The notes: a model not told the origin generated them from the sequence alone. A stretch of DNA of 64,000 bases from Brevundimonas sp. G8 (GCF_902506205.1 NZ_LR732816.1:1683604-1747603), one strand, 5' to 3'. Positions 1 to 8,742 are shown, numbered from the stretch's first letter. Translations and numbers: made by a program.

Positions 1-368
1 ACGTCGACGACGAAGCGGAAATCCTCGATCTCCATCTTGGCGAAGCTTTTGTCGCGCAGGACGCCGGCGTTGTTCACCAGGATGTCGATCCGGCCCCATT
101 TCGCCATCGCCTGATCGACCATCGATTGAACCGCCGCGAAGTCGGTGACGGAGGCGGCGTTGGCGATGGCCTCGCCGCCTGCCCCCTGGATTTCCGCCAC
201 GACGGCTTCTGCGGCGCTGGCCGAGCCGCCCGAGCCGTCGCGCGCGCCGCCCAGGTCGTTGACCACCACCTTGGCCCCCCGCGCCGCCAGCGCCAGAGCA
301 TGCTCGCGCCCCAGTCCGCCGCCCGCGCCCGTCACGATCGCCACCTGTCCGTCGAACCGCATCGCCAT
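1..368 (-). CDS. Short-chain dehydrogenase/reductase, partial (3' end outside window)
   Basis: The 5' part of an SDR oxidoreductase; the gene runs off the left edge, so only about 122 residues are visible. The start is the ATG at 368-366. A Rossmann glycine motif VTGAGGGLG lies near residues 11-19, and the NNAG motif that stabilises the SDR core is near residue 100. The NDLGGARDGSG stretch after the second beta strand resembles the SDR domain of peroxisomal multifunctional enzyme type 2 and bacterial 3-hydroxyacyl-CoA dehydrogenases, which suggests NAD-dependent oxidation of a beta-hydroxyacyl-CoA. The catalytic Tyr-x-x-x-Lys lies beyond the edge, so activity and substrate cannot be judged here. 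Confidence 0.85.
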   Translation of the reverse strand, partial: MAMRFDGQVAIVTGAGGGLGREHALALAARGAKVVVNDLGGARDGSGGSASAAEAVVAEIQGAGGEAIANAASVTDFAAVQSMVDQAMAKWGRIDILVNNAGVLRDKSFAKMEIEDFRFVVD

Positions 369-522
369 AATCGTTCCCTTTCGCTGGCGCCCAATGTGTT
401 GAAACGGCGCCACAGTCGTCACAATCCTAATCCGAGAGCGGAACCGGACGCCAGCCATGCCGTTCGGCTCGGGAACGCTGTGCCAACGCGCAGCTTCGCG
501 CAATTCACACAGTGAGGAAGCT

Positions 523-1305
523 ATGAAGCTCAAACTTCTCGCCTCTGTCGCCGCAGCCGGGCTGTTCGCAGCCGGGGCCGCATCGGCAGAACCCAATGGT
601 TGGTACGGGGCGATCGACGCCGGTTACCATATGATCGACGACATCAACGCCGAGTCGTCGACGACCGGCGCCAACTGGAACTATGAAGTGAATGACGGCT
701 GGGCGGCGTTCGCCCGTCTCGGCTATCGCTTCAACCCAAACTGGCGTGCGGAACTCGAAGGCGGCTACCGCTCGGGCGACGTCGGCACGGTTCGCGCCGT
801 TTCCGGTACGCAGGGCCTTTGCAACTTCACCCCGGCGACGGGCGGTTGCTTCTCCCCTGAAGGCGATATCGAATCCGTCACCCTGATGGCGAATGTCATC
901 TATGACTTCGGTTACGAAGCCTGGGGCATCCGTCCGTTCGTCGGCCTCGGCGCCGGTGTGAATCGCGTCAAGACGGACCTGACGGGCAACCTGCGCGCCA
1001 ACCGCGCCGCGACCTTTACGGCTGATGACGACTCGACCAAGTTCGCCGCTCAGGCGATCGCCGGTCTGGCCTGGGCCGTGGGCGACCGCACCAACATCGA
1101 CCTGACCTACCGCTACCTGACGGGCGACGCTGGCTTCGCCTCGACGACGGTCGGCGCGACGCAGTTCGGCGAATGGGACGGCGACTACGATCAGTCGCAC
1201 ACCGTGACCCTGGGTCTGCGCTACAGCTTCGGCGCCGAAGACGCACCGCCGCCCCCGCCTCCCCCCGCAAGAAACCACCGGAGGAAAGCGAGGCTTACCT
1301 CTTAA
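523..1305 (+). CDS. OmpA-like outer-membrane beta-barrel protein, C-terminal domain missing
   Basis: An outer-membrane barrel of the OmpA/Omp25 type. The ATG at 523 begins a clear signal peptide (MKLKLLASVAAAG, cleavage after ASA). The mature part opens with GWYGAIDAGYH and has alternating aromatic barrel strands ending in LGLRYSFGAED. A run of prolines follows (about residues 243-249). In related Caulobacterales proteins this linker leads into a peptidoglycan-binding OmpA domain of about 120 residues. Here only some 12 basic residues follow before the stop, and no frame downstream restores an OmpA domain. The barrel alone may still fold, but the link to the cell wall would be lost. Longer upstream starts lack a signal peptide and are not used. 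Confidence 0.8.
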   Translation: MKLKLLASVAAAGLFAAGAASAEPNGWYGAIDAGYHMIDDINAESSTTGANWNYEVNDGWAAFARLGYRFNPNWRAELEGGYRSGDVGTVRAVSGTQGLCNFTPATGGCFSPEGDIESVTLMANVIYDFGYEAWGIRPFVGLGAGVNRVKTDLTGNLRANRAATFTADDDSTKFAAQAIAGLAWAVGDRTNIDLTYRYLTGDAGFASTTVGATQFGEWDGDYDQSHTVTLGLRYSFGAEDAPPPPPPPARNHRRKARLTS

Positions 1306-1590
1306 AACCCGTCGGCGATTCGATTGGAGCGCGGAACCTAGTGAAACCAACCGATGAAAGCAAGAAGTTTTTCAACTCCTCCTTCCGTGGGGCCTTGGAG
1401 ATTTACACCCCCGCGGCCCCGTCGGCCGGCCCGTTTCCGAGCGAGGCGGCTCTATACGTATGGGCTGATTTGTCAGCAAGCGGATTCTGACTGTTGGGGG
1501 AAAGTTTCTCAAAGACTCATGATCGACGATCATGAGCCACCAGCCTCAACCCGCAATGTAAGTGCGGAGACTCGCGGCTGACGGGCTGCT
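1306..1590. other. Intergenic stretch after the truncated porin, no supported gene
   Basis: About 285 bases that hold no gene I can support. One frame stays open through to about 1490 on the plus strand but shows no recognisable domain and no start with a ribosome site. The stretch does not continue the OmpA reading frame. Its one clear feature is the perfect inverted repeat listed separately at 1516-1536. Confidence 0.5.
1516..1536. repeat. Perfect 10-bp inverted repeat around one base
   Basis: The sequence CTCATGATCG, one A, then CGATCATGAG is a perfect palindrome of 21 bases. There is no T tract on either side, so it is not a standard intrinsic terminator. The compact symmetry fits a dimeric regulator's operator or a short cruciform. 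The flanking gene at 1591-1791 points towards its own end here, so no obvious promoter is served. Confidence 0.6.
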
Positions 1591-1791
1591 TCAGGCTCCG
1601 CCCAGGCGGGACATCAGCTCCGCATCCTGCTCGGAGGCGGCGACCTCATTGTCGAACGCCAGCTGCGCCTCGGAGAGATCTGTGAAGATCAACGGCTCCG
1701 ACAGGCGCAGACTTGAGATGGCGTAGTCTTCGCCCCTCTGTTCGAGGACGACGCCGCTACGGGCGTGAAGGATACGGGCATCCGTGGTCAT
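1591..1791 (-). CDS. Small hypothetical protein (66 aa)
   Basis: A 66-residue protein with no family I recognise. The ATG at 1791-1789 is preferred over the longer frame because GGAGAA sits six to seven bases upstream. The product is acidic and soluble (MTTDARILHARSG at the N-terminus, several Glu and Asp in the second half) with no membrane segment. It lies 55 bases downstream of the DUF167 gene on the same strand and may share its transcript. Codon use matches the neighbours, so it is probably real, but its function is unknown. Confidence 0.6.
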   Translation of the reverse strand: MTTDARILHARSGVVLEQRGEDYAISSLRLSEPLIFTDLSEAQLAFDNEVAASEQDAELMSRLGGA

Positions 1792-1846
1792 GGGTCTGTT
1801 CTCCGGCTTGGATGGAGAACGCGCCAATCACCGAAATGGGTCGCTC

Positions 1847-2137
1847 TCATTCGCCGGACAGGATTCCAGCGATTCGCGCGTTCAGCGTTTCGTCATCCAG
1901 GCCGTCGACGACAACGATCTTCGACCGCGACTGGCCGCCGCGTGTCACGGTCACCGAAGACTTCGACACGCCAAGGCTCTTGGCCAACAGCCGGATCAGG
2001 GCGTCATTGGCCTCTCCATCTATGGGACGAGCGCGGACGCGCACCTTGAGCACGCGCCGTCCTTCTACGTCCGCCTCCCAGCCCTCGATGCGATCCACCG
2101 CCGCGCCGGGCTGCAGCCTTATGGGCAGGTTCGCCAT
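1847..2137 (-). CDS. DUF167 (YggU-like) family protein
   Basis: A 96-residue DUF167 protein. The family is widespread, compact and of unknown biochemical role. The hallmark segment is present: V-R-V-R-A-R-P-I-D-G-E-A-N near the middle, then A-L-I-R-L-L-A-K and L-G-V-S-K-S, and the basic strand TRGGQSRSKIV. The ATG at 2137 follows AGGAGA four to five bases away, so it is preferred to the in-frame TTG at 2155. An intrinsic terminator for etfA lies just upstream, so this gene probably has its own promoter or depends on read-through. Confidence 0.85.
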   Translation of the reverse strand: MANLPIRLQPGAAVDRIEGWEADVEGRRVLKVRVRARPIDGEANDALIRLLAKSLGVSKSSVTVTRGGQSRSKIVVVDGLDDETLNARIAGILSGE

Positions 2138-2152
2138 CCGATCTCCTACGGG

Positions 2153-2190
2153 CAAGAAAAAGGGCGCGGCTCCTTTCGAAGCCGCGCCCT
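2153..2190 (-). terminator. Intrinsic terminator of etfBA
   Basis: Ten-base-pair perfect stem (AGGGCGCGGC at 2161-2170 with GCCGCGCCCT at 2181-2190). Read on the minus strand it is followed by a T-rich tract (TTTTTCTTG). It lies directly after the etfA stop codon at 2215. Confidence 0.85.
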
Positions 2191-2214
2191 CTGCGTTTGG
2201 GGTCTAACCCAGAC

Positions 2215-3144
2215 TTAGCCCAGGGCCGTCATCAGTTCCGGCACCACGGTCTTGTAATCGCCGACCAGGCCATAGTCCGCGACCTGGAAGATCGGGGCGT
2301 CCGGGTCCTTGTTGATGGCGACGATCGTCTTGGAATCCTTCATCCCCGCCAGGTGCTGAATCGCGCCCGAGATGCCGATGGCGATATACAGCGCCGGCGC
2401 CACCACCTTGCCGGTCTGGCCGACCTGATAGTCGTTCGGCGCATAGCCCGCGTCGACCGCTGCACGCGAGGCGCCGATGGCGGCGCCCAGCTTGTCGGCC
2501 AGCGGCTCCATCACGGCGTGGAATTCGTCCGCCGAGCCCAGAGCGCGACCACCGGAGACGATGATCTTGGCGGCGCCCAGTTCCGGGCGGTCCGACTTGA
2601 CCATTTCTTCCGAGACGAAGGTCGTCTTGGGCGCATCGGCGCCGGCGACGCTCTCGACCGAGGCGGAACCGCCCTCAGCGGCGGCGGCGAAGGCCGTCGG
2701 ACGTACGGTGATGACCTTCTTGGCGTCGGCCGACTGGATCGTTTCCAGCGCGTTGCCGGCGTAGATCGGGCGCACGAAAGTATCGGCCGAAACCACTTCG
2801 ACGATGTCCGAGATTGGGGCGACGTCCAGCTTGGCGGCGATGCGGGGAGCAAAGTTCTTGCCGTCCGTCGATGCTGGGGTCAGGATGGCGTCGTAGCCGG
2901 CGGCCAACGGAACCACCGTCGCCTCGACCGCCTCGGCCAAGCCGTGGCCCAAACCGGCGCTCTCGGCCAGCAGCACCTTGCGGACCCCGGCAATCTTGGA
3001 CGCGGCGTCAGCTGCGGCTTGCGCCCCCTGCCCCACGACTAGAACGTCCACGTCGGACGACAGGCCGAGCGCGGCGGTCACGGTCTTGTTTGTGGTGTCG
3101 CGAACGGTCGAACCGTCGTGATCGGCGATAACGAGGACAGCCAT
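2215..3144 (-). CDS. etfA: Electron transfer flavoprotein alpha subunit
   Basis: The FAD-carrying subunit of electron transfer flavoprotein. It takes electrons from acyl-CoA and other flavin dehydrogenases and passes them to ETF-quinone oxidoreductase in the membrane. The protein is 309 residues, normal for the family. It starts MAVLVIADHDG, and the C-terminal FAD domain is clear: GGRALGSADEF, then VGQTGKVVAP and LYIAIGISGAIQHLAGM, with NKDPDAPIF close behind. It follows etfB with a single base between stop and start, so the two subunits are made from one message. The longer frame upstream overlaps etfB and is rejected. Confidence 0.97.
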   Translation of the reverse strand: MAVLVIADHDGSTVRDTTNKTVTAALGLSSDVDVLVVGQGAQAAADAASKIAGVRKVLLAESAGLGHGLAEAVEATVVPLAAGYDAILTPASTDGKNFAPRIAAKLDVAPISDIVEVVSADTFVRPIYAGNALETIQSADAKKVITVRPTAFAAAAEGGSASVESVAGADAPKTTFVSEEMVKSDRPELGAAKIIVSGGRALGSADEFHAVMEPLADKLGAAIGASRAAVDAGYAPNDYQVGQTGKVVAPALYIAIGISGAIQHLAGMKDSKTIVAINKDPDAPIFQVADYGLVGDYKTVVPELMTALG

Positions 3145-3145
3145 A

Positions 3146-3910
3146 TTACAGCGCTCCCGCAGACTTGAGTTTGGAAACCAGTTCGGCCGCATCGGCGACC
3201 TTGACGCCGGCCGACCGCTTGGGCGGCTCGGTGACCTTCAGGACCTTCAGACGGTCGGCGACATCGACGCCGTAATCGGCGACCGCCTTGACGGCGATCT
3301 CCTTCTTCTTGGCCTTCATGATGTTCGGCAGCGACGCATAGCGCGGCGTGTTCAGCCGCAGGTCCACCGTCACCACGGCCGGCAGGTCCGCCGAGAGCGT
3401 CTGCAGGCCGCCATCGACCTCGCGCGTCACAGTCGCCTTGCCTGCATCGATCACCAGCTTGCCGGCGAAGGTCGCCTGGGGCCAGTCCAGCAGGGCGGCC
3501 AGCATCTGGCCCACCGCATTGTTGTCGCCGTCGATAGACTGTTTGCCCATCAGGATCAGGTCGGGTTTTTCTTCCTCGACCACCGCCTTCAGCAGCTTGG
3601 CGACCGCCAGCGGCTCAAGGTCCGTATCCGACTGGATCAACAGACCCCGGTCCGCGCCCATGGCCAGGGCGGTACGGATGGTTTCCTGGGCCTGGGTCAC
3701 GCCGATGGAGACCACAACGATCTCGGTCGCGGTGCCGGCGGCGTGGTGTTCCTTGCCTTCCTTCAGACGAACCGCCTCTTCGACGGCGATCTCGTCGAAG
3801 GGATTCATGCTCATCTTGACGTTGGCCAGATCGACGCCTGACTGGTCCGCCTTCACGCGGGCCTTGACGTTATAGTCGATCACCCGTTTGACGGGGACGA
3901 GTACCTTCAT
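3146..3910 (-). CDS. etfB: Electron transfer flavoprotein beta subunit
   Basis: The AMP-binding small subunit of electron transfer flavoprotein, 254 residues, partner of the adjacent alpha subunit. The start [15 protein letters not shown] is the usual N-terminus; the extra 27 upstream codons are unlike the family. The segment [19 protein letters not shown] is the conserved ETF-beta signature and [15 protein letters not shown] lies in the AMP-binding part. It is first in an etfB-etfA operon, the usual order in alphaproteobacteria. No ETF-quinone oxidoreductase or acyl-CoA dehydrogenase is in the window. Confidence 0.97.
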   Translation of the reverse strand: MKVLVPVKRVIDYNVKARVKADQSGVDLANVKMSMNPFDEIAVEEAVRLKEGKEHHAAGTATEIVVVSIGVTQAQETIRTALAMGADRGLLIQSDTDLEPLAVAKLLKAVVEEEKPDLILMGKQSIDGDNNAVGQMLAALLDWPQATFAGKLVIDAGKATVTREVDGGLQTLSADLPAVVTVDLRLNTPRYASLPNIMKAKKKEIAVKAVADYGVDVADRLKVLKVTEPPKRSAGVKVADAAELVSKLKSAGAL

Positions 3911-4026
3911 GGGTCTATCCGTGAAATCGCCTGAATGTGAGGGCAGGACATGGAGCGGTCGCGAAGGCCTGTCAACGTAACGCGGGGTCAAGCTGTGGCA
4001 GCGACCCCTCCCTAACGGACTACGAG

Positions 4027-4371
4027 ATGAAGCGTTTCCTGACCTTTCCCCGCCTGGCGATGATTTTCTTTGGCCTGTTCGGCGTCGCCATCGTGGGGAT
4101 TTTCATCCTGCAGGACTATTGGGTCGCGCCGGGCAAGCGATGCGAAGCGGCTGGCAAATGGTACGACATGGATAGCCGCATCTGCGCACAACCCATCTCG
4201 ATCGCCCAGATCACAGGCCGCCCCAATGGCGTCTCGCGTGAGGAAGCCTCGGCCGAGAAGAATCGCGAACTGGTCCGCATCGAACAGGAACTCGCCGCCG
4301 AGGATCGCGCCCGCGCCGCCGAAGTTCAGCGCCAGAAGGCGGCCCTGGCAGCCGCGCGGCCGGCGGCATAG
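4027..4371 (+). CDS. Single-pass membrane protein of unknown function (114 aa)
   Basis: A small protein anchored by one N-terminal membrane helix (about residues 8-28, [19 protein letters not shown]). Two cysteines follow in a short periplasmic segment ([16 protein letters not shown]) that could form a disulfide. The C-terminal 45 residues are charged and alanine-rich and look like a coiled coil. The ATG at 4027 follows TACGAG, a weak ribosome site. I do not recognise the family. It converges on the adenosyltransferase gene with one base between the ends. Confidence 0.65.
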   Translation: MKRFLTFPRLAMIFFGLFGVAIVGIFILQDYWVAPGKRCEAAGKWYDMDSRICAQPISIAQITGRPNGVSREEASAEKNRELVRIEQELAAEDRARAAEVQRQKAALAAARPAA

Positions 4372-4372
4372 T

Positions 4373-4945
4373 TTAGCGGGTCGCGCCCGGCTTCCACTTG
4401 ATGTCGCTGGCGCCGTTGGCATTGGCGCGTCGTGCGGCGACGAACAGATGGTCCGACAGGCGGTTCAGATATTTGACCGCCTCGACATTCACCGCCTCGC
4501 CGCTTTCGACCAGTCGCACGGCGTCGCGTTCCGCCCGGCGGCAGACCGTGCGCGCGACATGCAGATGCGCCGACAGCGGCGCGCCGCCCGGCAGGATGAA
4601 GCTGTCGAGCGCCTTGAGGCTCTCGTTCATCCAGTCGATTTCCTGCTCCAGCCGCGCCACCTGGGTGTCGATGATCCGCAAGGCCTCCCAGGCTGGCGGC
4701 GGATCCAGCGGCGTGGCCAGGTCGGCGCCCAGGTCGAACAGCTCGTTCTGGATGCGGCCCAGCATGGCGTCGATGCGGTCGTTCTGACCGCTGTTAAGAC
4801 GGGCGACGCCGATCACGGCGTTCAACTCATCGACGGCGCCATAGGCCTCGACGCGGATGTTTGTCTTGGACACCGGTGCGCCTGACGCCAGCCGCGTGCG
4901 GCCCTCGTCACCGGTCCGGGTGTAGATCTTGTTCAGCGTCACCAT
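4373..4945 (-). CDS. Cob(I)alamin adenosyltransferase, PduO type
   Basis: Transfers the adenosyl group of ATP to cob(I)alamin to make coenzyme B12. The 190-residue protein starts MVTLNKIYTRTGDEGRT; the TRTGD-G motif is the ATP-binding loop of PduO-type enzymes. RVEAYGAVDELNA, and RRAERDAVRL with LNRLSDHLFVAAR near the end, are the other family blocks. It lies two bases after the HIG1-type gene on the same strand, so they are probably co-transcribed. No other cobalamin gene is in the window, so the cell may salvage its corrinoid. Confidence 0.93.
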   Translation of the reverse strand: MVTLNKIYTRTGDEGRTRLASGAPVSKTNIRVEAYGAVDELNAVIGVARLNSGQNDRIDAMLGRIQNELFDLGADLATPLDPPPAWEALRIIDTQVARLEQEIDWMNESLKALDSFILPGGAPLSAHLHVARTVCRRAERDAVRLVESGEAVNVEAVKYLNRLSDHLFVAARRANANGASDIKWKPGATR

Positions 4946-4947
4946 GG

Positions 4948-5151
4948 TCAGGCCCCCTTCGCCGCCTTCCACATCATGCCGACGACCAGCAGGATGACGG
5001 CCAGCGCCTGCAGCCCGACCCTCAGCCGCATCAGCTTGTTGGAGTTGGTCCGCGCATAGTCCCCGCCCCGGAACAGAGAATAGAGGCCAAAGCCCAGGGT
5101 GATCGTCACGGCGGCGATGGCGACGATAATCAGGATGTCGAAGATCTGCAT
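4948..5151 (-). CDS. HIG1-domain twin-transmembrane protein (67 aa)
   Basis: A short protein with two membrane helices (about residues 5-25 and 45-63) joined by a polar loop GGDYARTNSNKLMRLRV. This arrangement and loop match the HIG1 (hypoxia-induced) domain. In mitochondria HIG1 proteins support respiratory supercomplexes and cytochrome oxidase; the bacterial role is less certain. It is first in a pair with the cobalamin adenosyltransferase gene, which starts two bases after its stop codon. Confidence 0.8.
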   Translation of the reverse strand: MQIFDILIIVAIAAVTITLGFGLYSLFRGGDYARTNSNKLMRLRVGLQALAVILLVVGMMWKAAKGA

Positions 5152-5261
5152 GCCGTCGTTCTAGACCCGGATCGCCATCACACGCCAGCGGCGCTCGCCG
5201 ACTGCCCCGTCACGATACGGCGCCGCTTGCGACCGATGGGCGCACCCCCCTTGGACTGTGA

Positions 5262-5290
5262 TTGCGAATGCTGTTGAGAGGCGCTCGCAA
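5262..5290. promoter_or_regulatory. Inverted repeat upstream of the TonB receptor (possible operator)
   Basis: TTGCGA at 5262-5267 and TCGCAA at 5285-5290 form a short inverted repeat starting about 50 bases before the receptor start. The intervening TGCGAATGC is loosely like one half of an alphaproteobacterial Fur box. Iron control would suit a siderophore receptor, but the match is weak. Confidence 0.25.
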
Positions 5291-5311
5291 ATATCAGGGG
5301 CTATTCCGATC

Positions 5312-7483
5312 ATGATCTTCTCGACCCGCGCTCGCCTGTTGGCCGGCGCATCCTGCGCTTTCGGCCTGACCTCGGGCGCCGCACTGGCGGAGACCGTGCA
5401 ACCGGTCACGGCCGGACAGGCGACGCAGACGGCCGAGCTGGGCGAGATCGTCGTCACCGCCTCAGGCTTTGAACAGCGCATCAACCAGGCCCCCGCCTCG
5501 ATCAGCGTCATTCCCCGCGCCGAGATCGAAGAGGTGCGTGCCGTTTCCCTCGCCGAAATCCTGAATAATGTCGAAGGCGTCGATACCGGGGCCGCCGTCG
5601 GCAAGACAGGTGGCCAGACCATCAACATCCGGGGCATGGGGTCAGACTACACCCTGATCCTGATCGACGGCCGCCGCCAGAACACGGCCGGCAGCGTTAC
5701 GCCCAATGGGTTCGGCGAGACGTCCAACAGCTTCCTGCCCCCCATCTCGGCCATCGAACGGGTCGAGGTCGTGCGCGGCCCCGTCTCCACCCTCTACGGC
5801 TCCGACGCCATGGGCGGCGTGGTCAACATCATCACCCGCAAAATCGGCGACGAATGGCACGGCTCGGCCAGCGCCCATTACACGATACAGGGCGATGATG
5901 AGTTCGGTCCGATCCGCGGCGGCGATGTCTATCTGGCCGGACCTCTGATCAAGGACCGGGTCGGACTGTCGATCCGCGGCTCGCGTTCGGAACGCGAACA
6001 ATCGCGCCTGACATTCGAAAACGTCGCGGGCGCGGAAACCCCGGTCACAGGCTTCGGGCGCAGTTCCACCGCCAACGAAATCTGGTCCGCCGGCGCCCGT
6101 CTGGCCTTCAACCTGCACGCCGACCACGACCTGTGGATCGACGCCGACGTCGGCCGCCAGTGGTACGACAACTCCAAAGGCCAGATGGGCACCGCCACCA
6201 CCGCCGGCGGCTATGACAAGTTCCTGGAGTTCAATCGCGACCAAGTCGCCATCGCCCATAACTGGCGCCTGCCGTTCGGCACATTGGAATCCAACTATTC
6301 GATCGCCACGACCGAGACCAAGGGCCGGATCATCCCCAACGGCGTCGCCGGCGCCGGCAGCCCGCGCGACCTGGAGAGCGAGAACCGCATCTTCGACACC
6401 AAACTGTTCTCGCAATGGCGCAATCACACCTTCACCGTCGGCGGCCAACATTGGGAAGCCGAGATGACGGACGGCGTGGTGTCGGGCACGTTCAACCACA
6501 CCCAATGGGCCGTCTTCGCCGAGGACGAATGGCGCTTCACCGACACCCTGGCCCTGACGGTGGGGGCGCGTCACGACGATCACTCGACCTTCGGCTCTCA
6601 CTTTAGCCCGCGCGCCTATCTGGTGTGGAATCCGACCGATGTGTGGACCGTCAAGGGCGGCGTCAGCCAGGGCTTCAAGACCCCGCGCCTGGAACAGCTG
6701 GCCTCGGGCATCAACGGCTTCGGCGCACAAGGCCGCCTGCCCTTGCTGGGCAGCCCGGGTCTGATGCCGGAAACCTCGACCTCGACCGAGTTCGCGGTTC
6801 TGTATGACGACCATTACCGCCTGCGCGCTGGCATCACCGTCTTCCACAACCAGTTCGACGACAAGATCGCCACCGGCGTGCCCATCGCCAATTGCCTGTT
6901 CGGCCTGACCCCTGCCCAGTACGCGGCCGGCGGCTACAACACGTCGGGCTGTTTCGACGTGGGCTTCTATACGGCCTATATATCGACCGTCCCCACCTTC
7001 GGTCAGAGCATCAATATCGACGAGGCGGTCACGCAGGGGGTCGAGGCCACGGCGCGTTACCGCTTCAACGACGCCTGGACGCTTCAGGGCAACTACACCT
7101 TCACCGACAGCGAGCAGAAGTCAGGCGCCGCGGCCGGCCAGCCCCTGACCGACACGCCCGAACACATGGTCAACGCCAACCTGCGCTGGAACGCCACCGA
7201 CCGGATGAACCTGTGGCTGCGGGGCGAATACCGTTCGGCGCGCTATCGCGGGGCCGGCGACGCCCAGACGGCGCTGGGCGACTATGACGCCTACAGCCTG
7301 TTCCACCTCGGCGGCGCCTATCGCATCGACGATAATCTGACGGTCAATGCCGTGGTCTACAACCTGTTCGACAAGGACTTCGTCAGCCTGCTGCCCTATG
7401 GCAGCCCGGTCGTCTATGCGCCCGAGTTCGCCAACAATCAGGAGCCGCGCCGCCTCTGGATCTCGGTGACCGCGGCCTTCTGA
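5312..7483 (+). CDS. TonB-dependent receptor, siderophore (FepA/CirA) type
   Basis: An outer-membrane gated receptor of 723 residues that imports a ligand using energy from TonB-ExbBD. The ATG at 5312 begins a signal peptide ending at about GAALA. A TonB-box-like segment ELGEIVVTAS follows, then the plug domain (INIRGMGSDYTLILIDGRR, and VEVVRGPVSTLYGSDAMGGVVNIITR). The rest is a 22-strand barrel ending in the aromatic residue of RLWISVTAAF. The barrel blocks QGVEATARYRF and PLTDTPEHMVNANL resemble FepA and CirA, so ferric catecholate is the likely ligand. The gene stands alone and closes with a strong terminator. Confidence 0.9.
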   Translation: MIFSTRARLLAGASCAFGLTSGAALAETVQPVTAGQATQTAELGEIVVTASGFEQRINQAPASISVIPRAEIEEVRAVSLAEILNNVEGVDTGAAVGKTGGQTINIRGMGSDYTLILIDGRRQNTAGSVTPNGFGETSNSFLPPISAIERVEVVRGPVSTLYGSDAMGGVVNIITRKIGDEWHGSASAHYTIQGDDEFGPIRGGDVYLAGPLIKDRVGLSIRGSRSEREQSRLTFENVAGAETPVTGFGRSSTANEIWSAGARLAFNLHADHDLWIDADVGRQWYDNSKGQMGTATTAGGYDKFLEFNRDQVAIAHNWRLPFGTLESNYSIATTETKGRIIPNGVAGAGSPRDLESENRIFDTKLFSQWRNHTFTVGGQHWEAEMTDGVVSGTFNHTQWAVFAEDEWRFTDTLALTVGARHDDHSTFGSHFSPRAYLVWNPTDVWTVKGGVSQGFKTPRLEQLASGINGFGAQGRLPLLGSPGLMPETSTSTEFAVLYDDHYRLRAGITVFHNQFDDKIATGVPIANCLFGLTPAQYAAGGYNTSGCFDVGFYTAYISTVPTFGQSINIDEAVTQGVEATARYRFNDAWTLQGNYTFTDSEQKSGAAAGQPLTDTPEHMVNANLRWNATDRMNLWLRGEYRSARYRGAGDAQTALGDYDAYSLFHLGGAYRIDDNLTVNAVVYNLFDKDFVSLLPYGSPVVYAPEFANNQEPRRLWISVTAAF

Positions 7484-7506
7484 TCCTTGAATCCGAAGCC
7501 ATCAGG

Positions 7507-7539
7507 CGGGGGTCGCTTCGGCGACCCCCGTTCTTTTTT
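7507..7539 (+). terminator. Intrinsic terminator of the TonB receptor gene
   Basis: A perfect 10-bp stem (CGGGGGTCGC at 7507-7516 with GCGACCCCCG at 7521-7530) capped by a stable TTCG tetraloop and followed by TTCTTTTTT. Confidence 0.95.
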
Positions 7540-7587
7540 GCGCCGAGCTAAGCCATTGGTCACGATTGCCGGTGCAATCTGCACGAC

Positions 7588-8742
7588 ATGACCGATCGCG
7601 CCGTCCGCAATCTCGAACATCTCAAGAGCTCCGCCTCCACCGCCCGCGTGCTGAACCTGCTGCGCGTGTGGGAAGAAAACGGCGACAGCGCCGCCGACGG
7701 CGCCGTGCGCAACCCCGACTGGGCCGCGCGTCCGATCTTTCGCACCTCGGCCCTGAACCGCGCCCTTATCATCAAGCACCGCCTGCGTCGCAACGAGACC
7801 GACCTGTTCACCGGCCGCCGCCAGGTCGCGACCAAGGTCGTCATCCCCATCGACGATGCGGACCTGAAGACCGGCGGCCGCTACGTCTTCGTCAACCAGA
7901 TCGGCTTCGAGCGGATGATGATGGAGGCCTTCGGCGTCGCCGCCACCCATCCCGACATCGAGACCCTGCGCCTGATCGACAAACTGCCGTCGCTGGACCC
8001 CTTCCTGCTGCGCGAGCAGTTGCGACGCGGCGGCCTGGACCCCTCGCCCTGCTATTTCTCGATCAGCGACAGCGATCTTCAGCGCATGCTGGCCTTCGTC
8101 CGCAGCGAGATCGAGCCGCTGGTGACCCTCAGCCTGGGCCCGGACACGGTCGCTGTGAACTCCGATTCGGCGGGGCGGATGGCGTCCAAGATCCTGTCCA
8201 ACACGCCCGGAGACCAACTCGACGCCCTGCGCCTGACCCTGCGTCTGGCGCCGGAGCAGTATCAGGAGGGTGTCTTCTGCTGGAAGGGCTTCCTCTATTA
8301 CAAGTGGACGCTGGCCGCCCTGCTGGGCGAGGTCGCCGGCGTCGCCGAGGCCGTGCGCACCATCAAGCCCGTCGGCAAGATCGACCGCGCCGCCAAGGAA
8401 TATCTGGCCCGAAGCCGCGACGTCCTGCGCGGCCGCATCATCAAGACCTGCGACGAGGTCAGCCGAACCCTTCGCGTCTATGACGACGCCTACGCCAAGC
8501 TGACGCAAGAGGGCCGCCCCACCGCCTTCCGGGACTTCCTGCTGGACGCCCCCTCGATGTTCGCCAAGCTGGGCGACCAGCTGGGCGCCGTACAGCACAT
8601 CGTCAGCTACTGGCGCTTCCGCTTCGGCCCCGGCGCCGCGCCGGTGAACGTCGAAGAGCTGATGGACATCTTCATGGACTTCGAAACCGGCCTTCTGGGC
8701 CGCGGCGAAGTCCCCGACGACATCGGCATGATCGCAGCTTAG
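7588..8742 (+). CDS. Conserved-looking protein of unknown function (384 aa)
   Basis: A soluble protein of 384 residues with no signal peptide or membrane helix. I do not recognise its family. It opens MTDRAVRNLEHLKSS and is rich in Arg and Leu helices. The blocks CYFSISDSDLQRML and YQEGVFCWKGFLYYKW look like conserved structural cores, and the C-terminus is acidic. Codon use matches the neighbours. It is preceded by the receptor terminator and followed after 82 bases by the nuclease-like gene, possibly on one transcript. No catalytic motif can be named. Confidence 0.75.
   Translation: MTDRAVRNLEHLKSSASTARVLNLLRVWEENGDSAADGAVRNPDWAARPIFRTSALNRALIIKHRLRRNETDLFTGRRQVATKVVIPIDDADLKTGGRYVFVNQIGFERMMMEAFGVAATHPDIETLRLIDKLPSLDPFLLREQLRRGGLDPSPCYFSISDSDLQRMLAFVRSEIEPLVTLSLGPDTVAVNSDSAGRMASKILSNTPGDQLDALRLTLRLAPEQYQEGVFCWKGFLYYKWTLAALLGEVAGVAEAVRTIKPVGKIDRAAKEYLARSRDVLRGRIIKTCDEVSRTLRVYDDAYAKLTQEGRPTAFRDFLLDAPSMFAKLGDQLGAVQHIVSYWRFRFGPGAAPVNVEELMDIFMDFETGLLGRGEVPDDIGMIAA

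Noticed and set aside
1173..1490. Open frame after the porin that might be its frame-shifted tail
   Set aside because: It does not encode an OmpA domain or any other family I can recognise, so a simple frameshift does not explain the truncation.
5262..5290. Firm Fur box before the TonB receptor
   Set aside because: Only weak similarity; kept as a low-confidence inverted repeat and not as an iron-regulated site.
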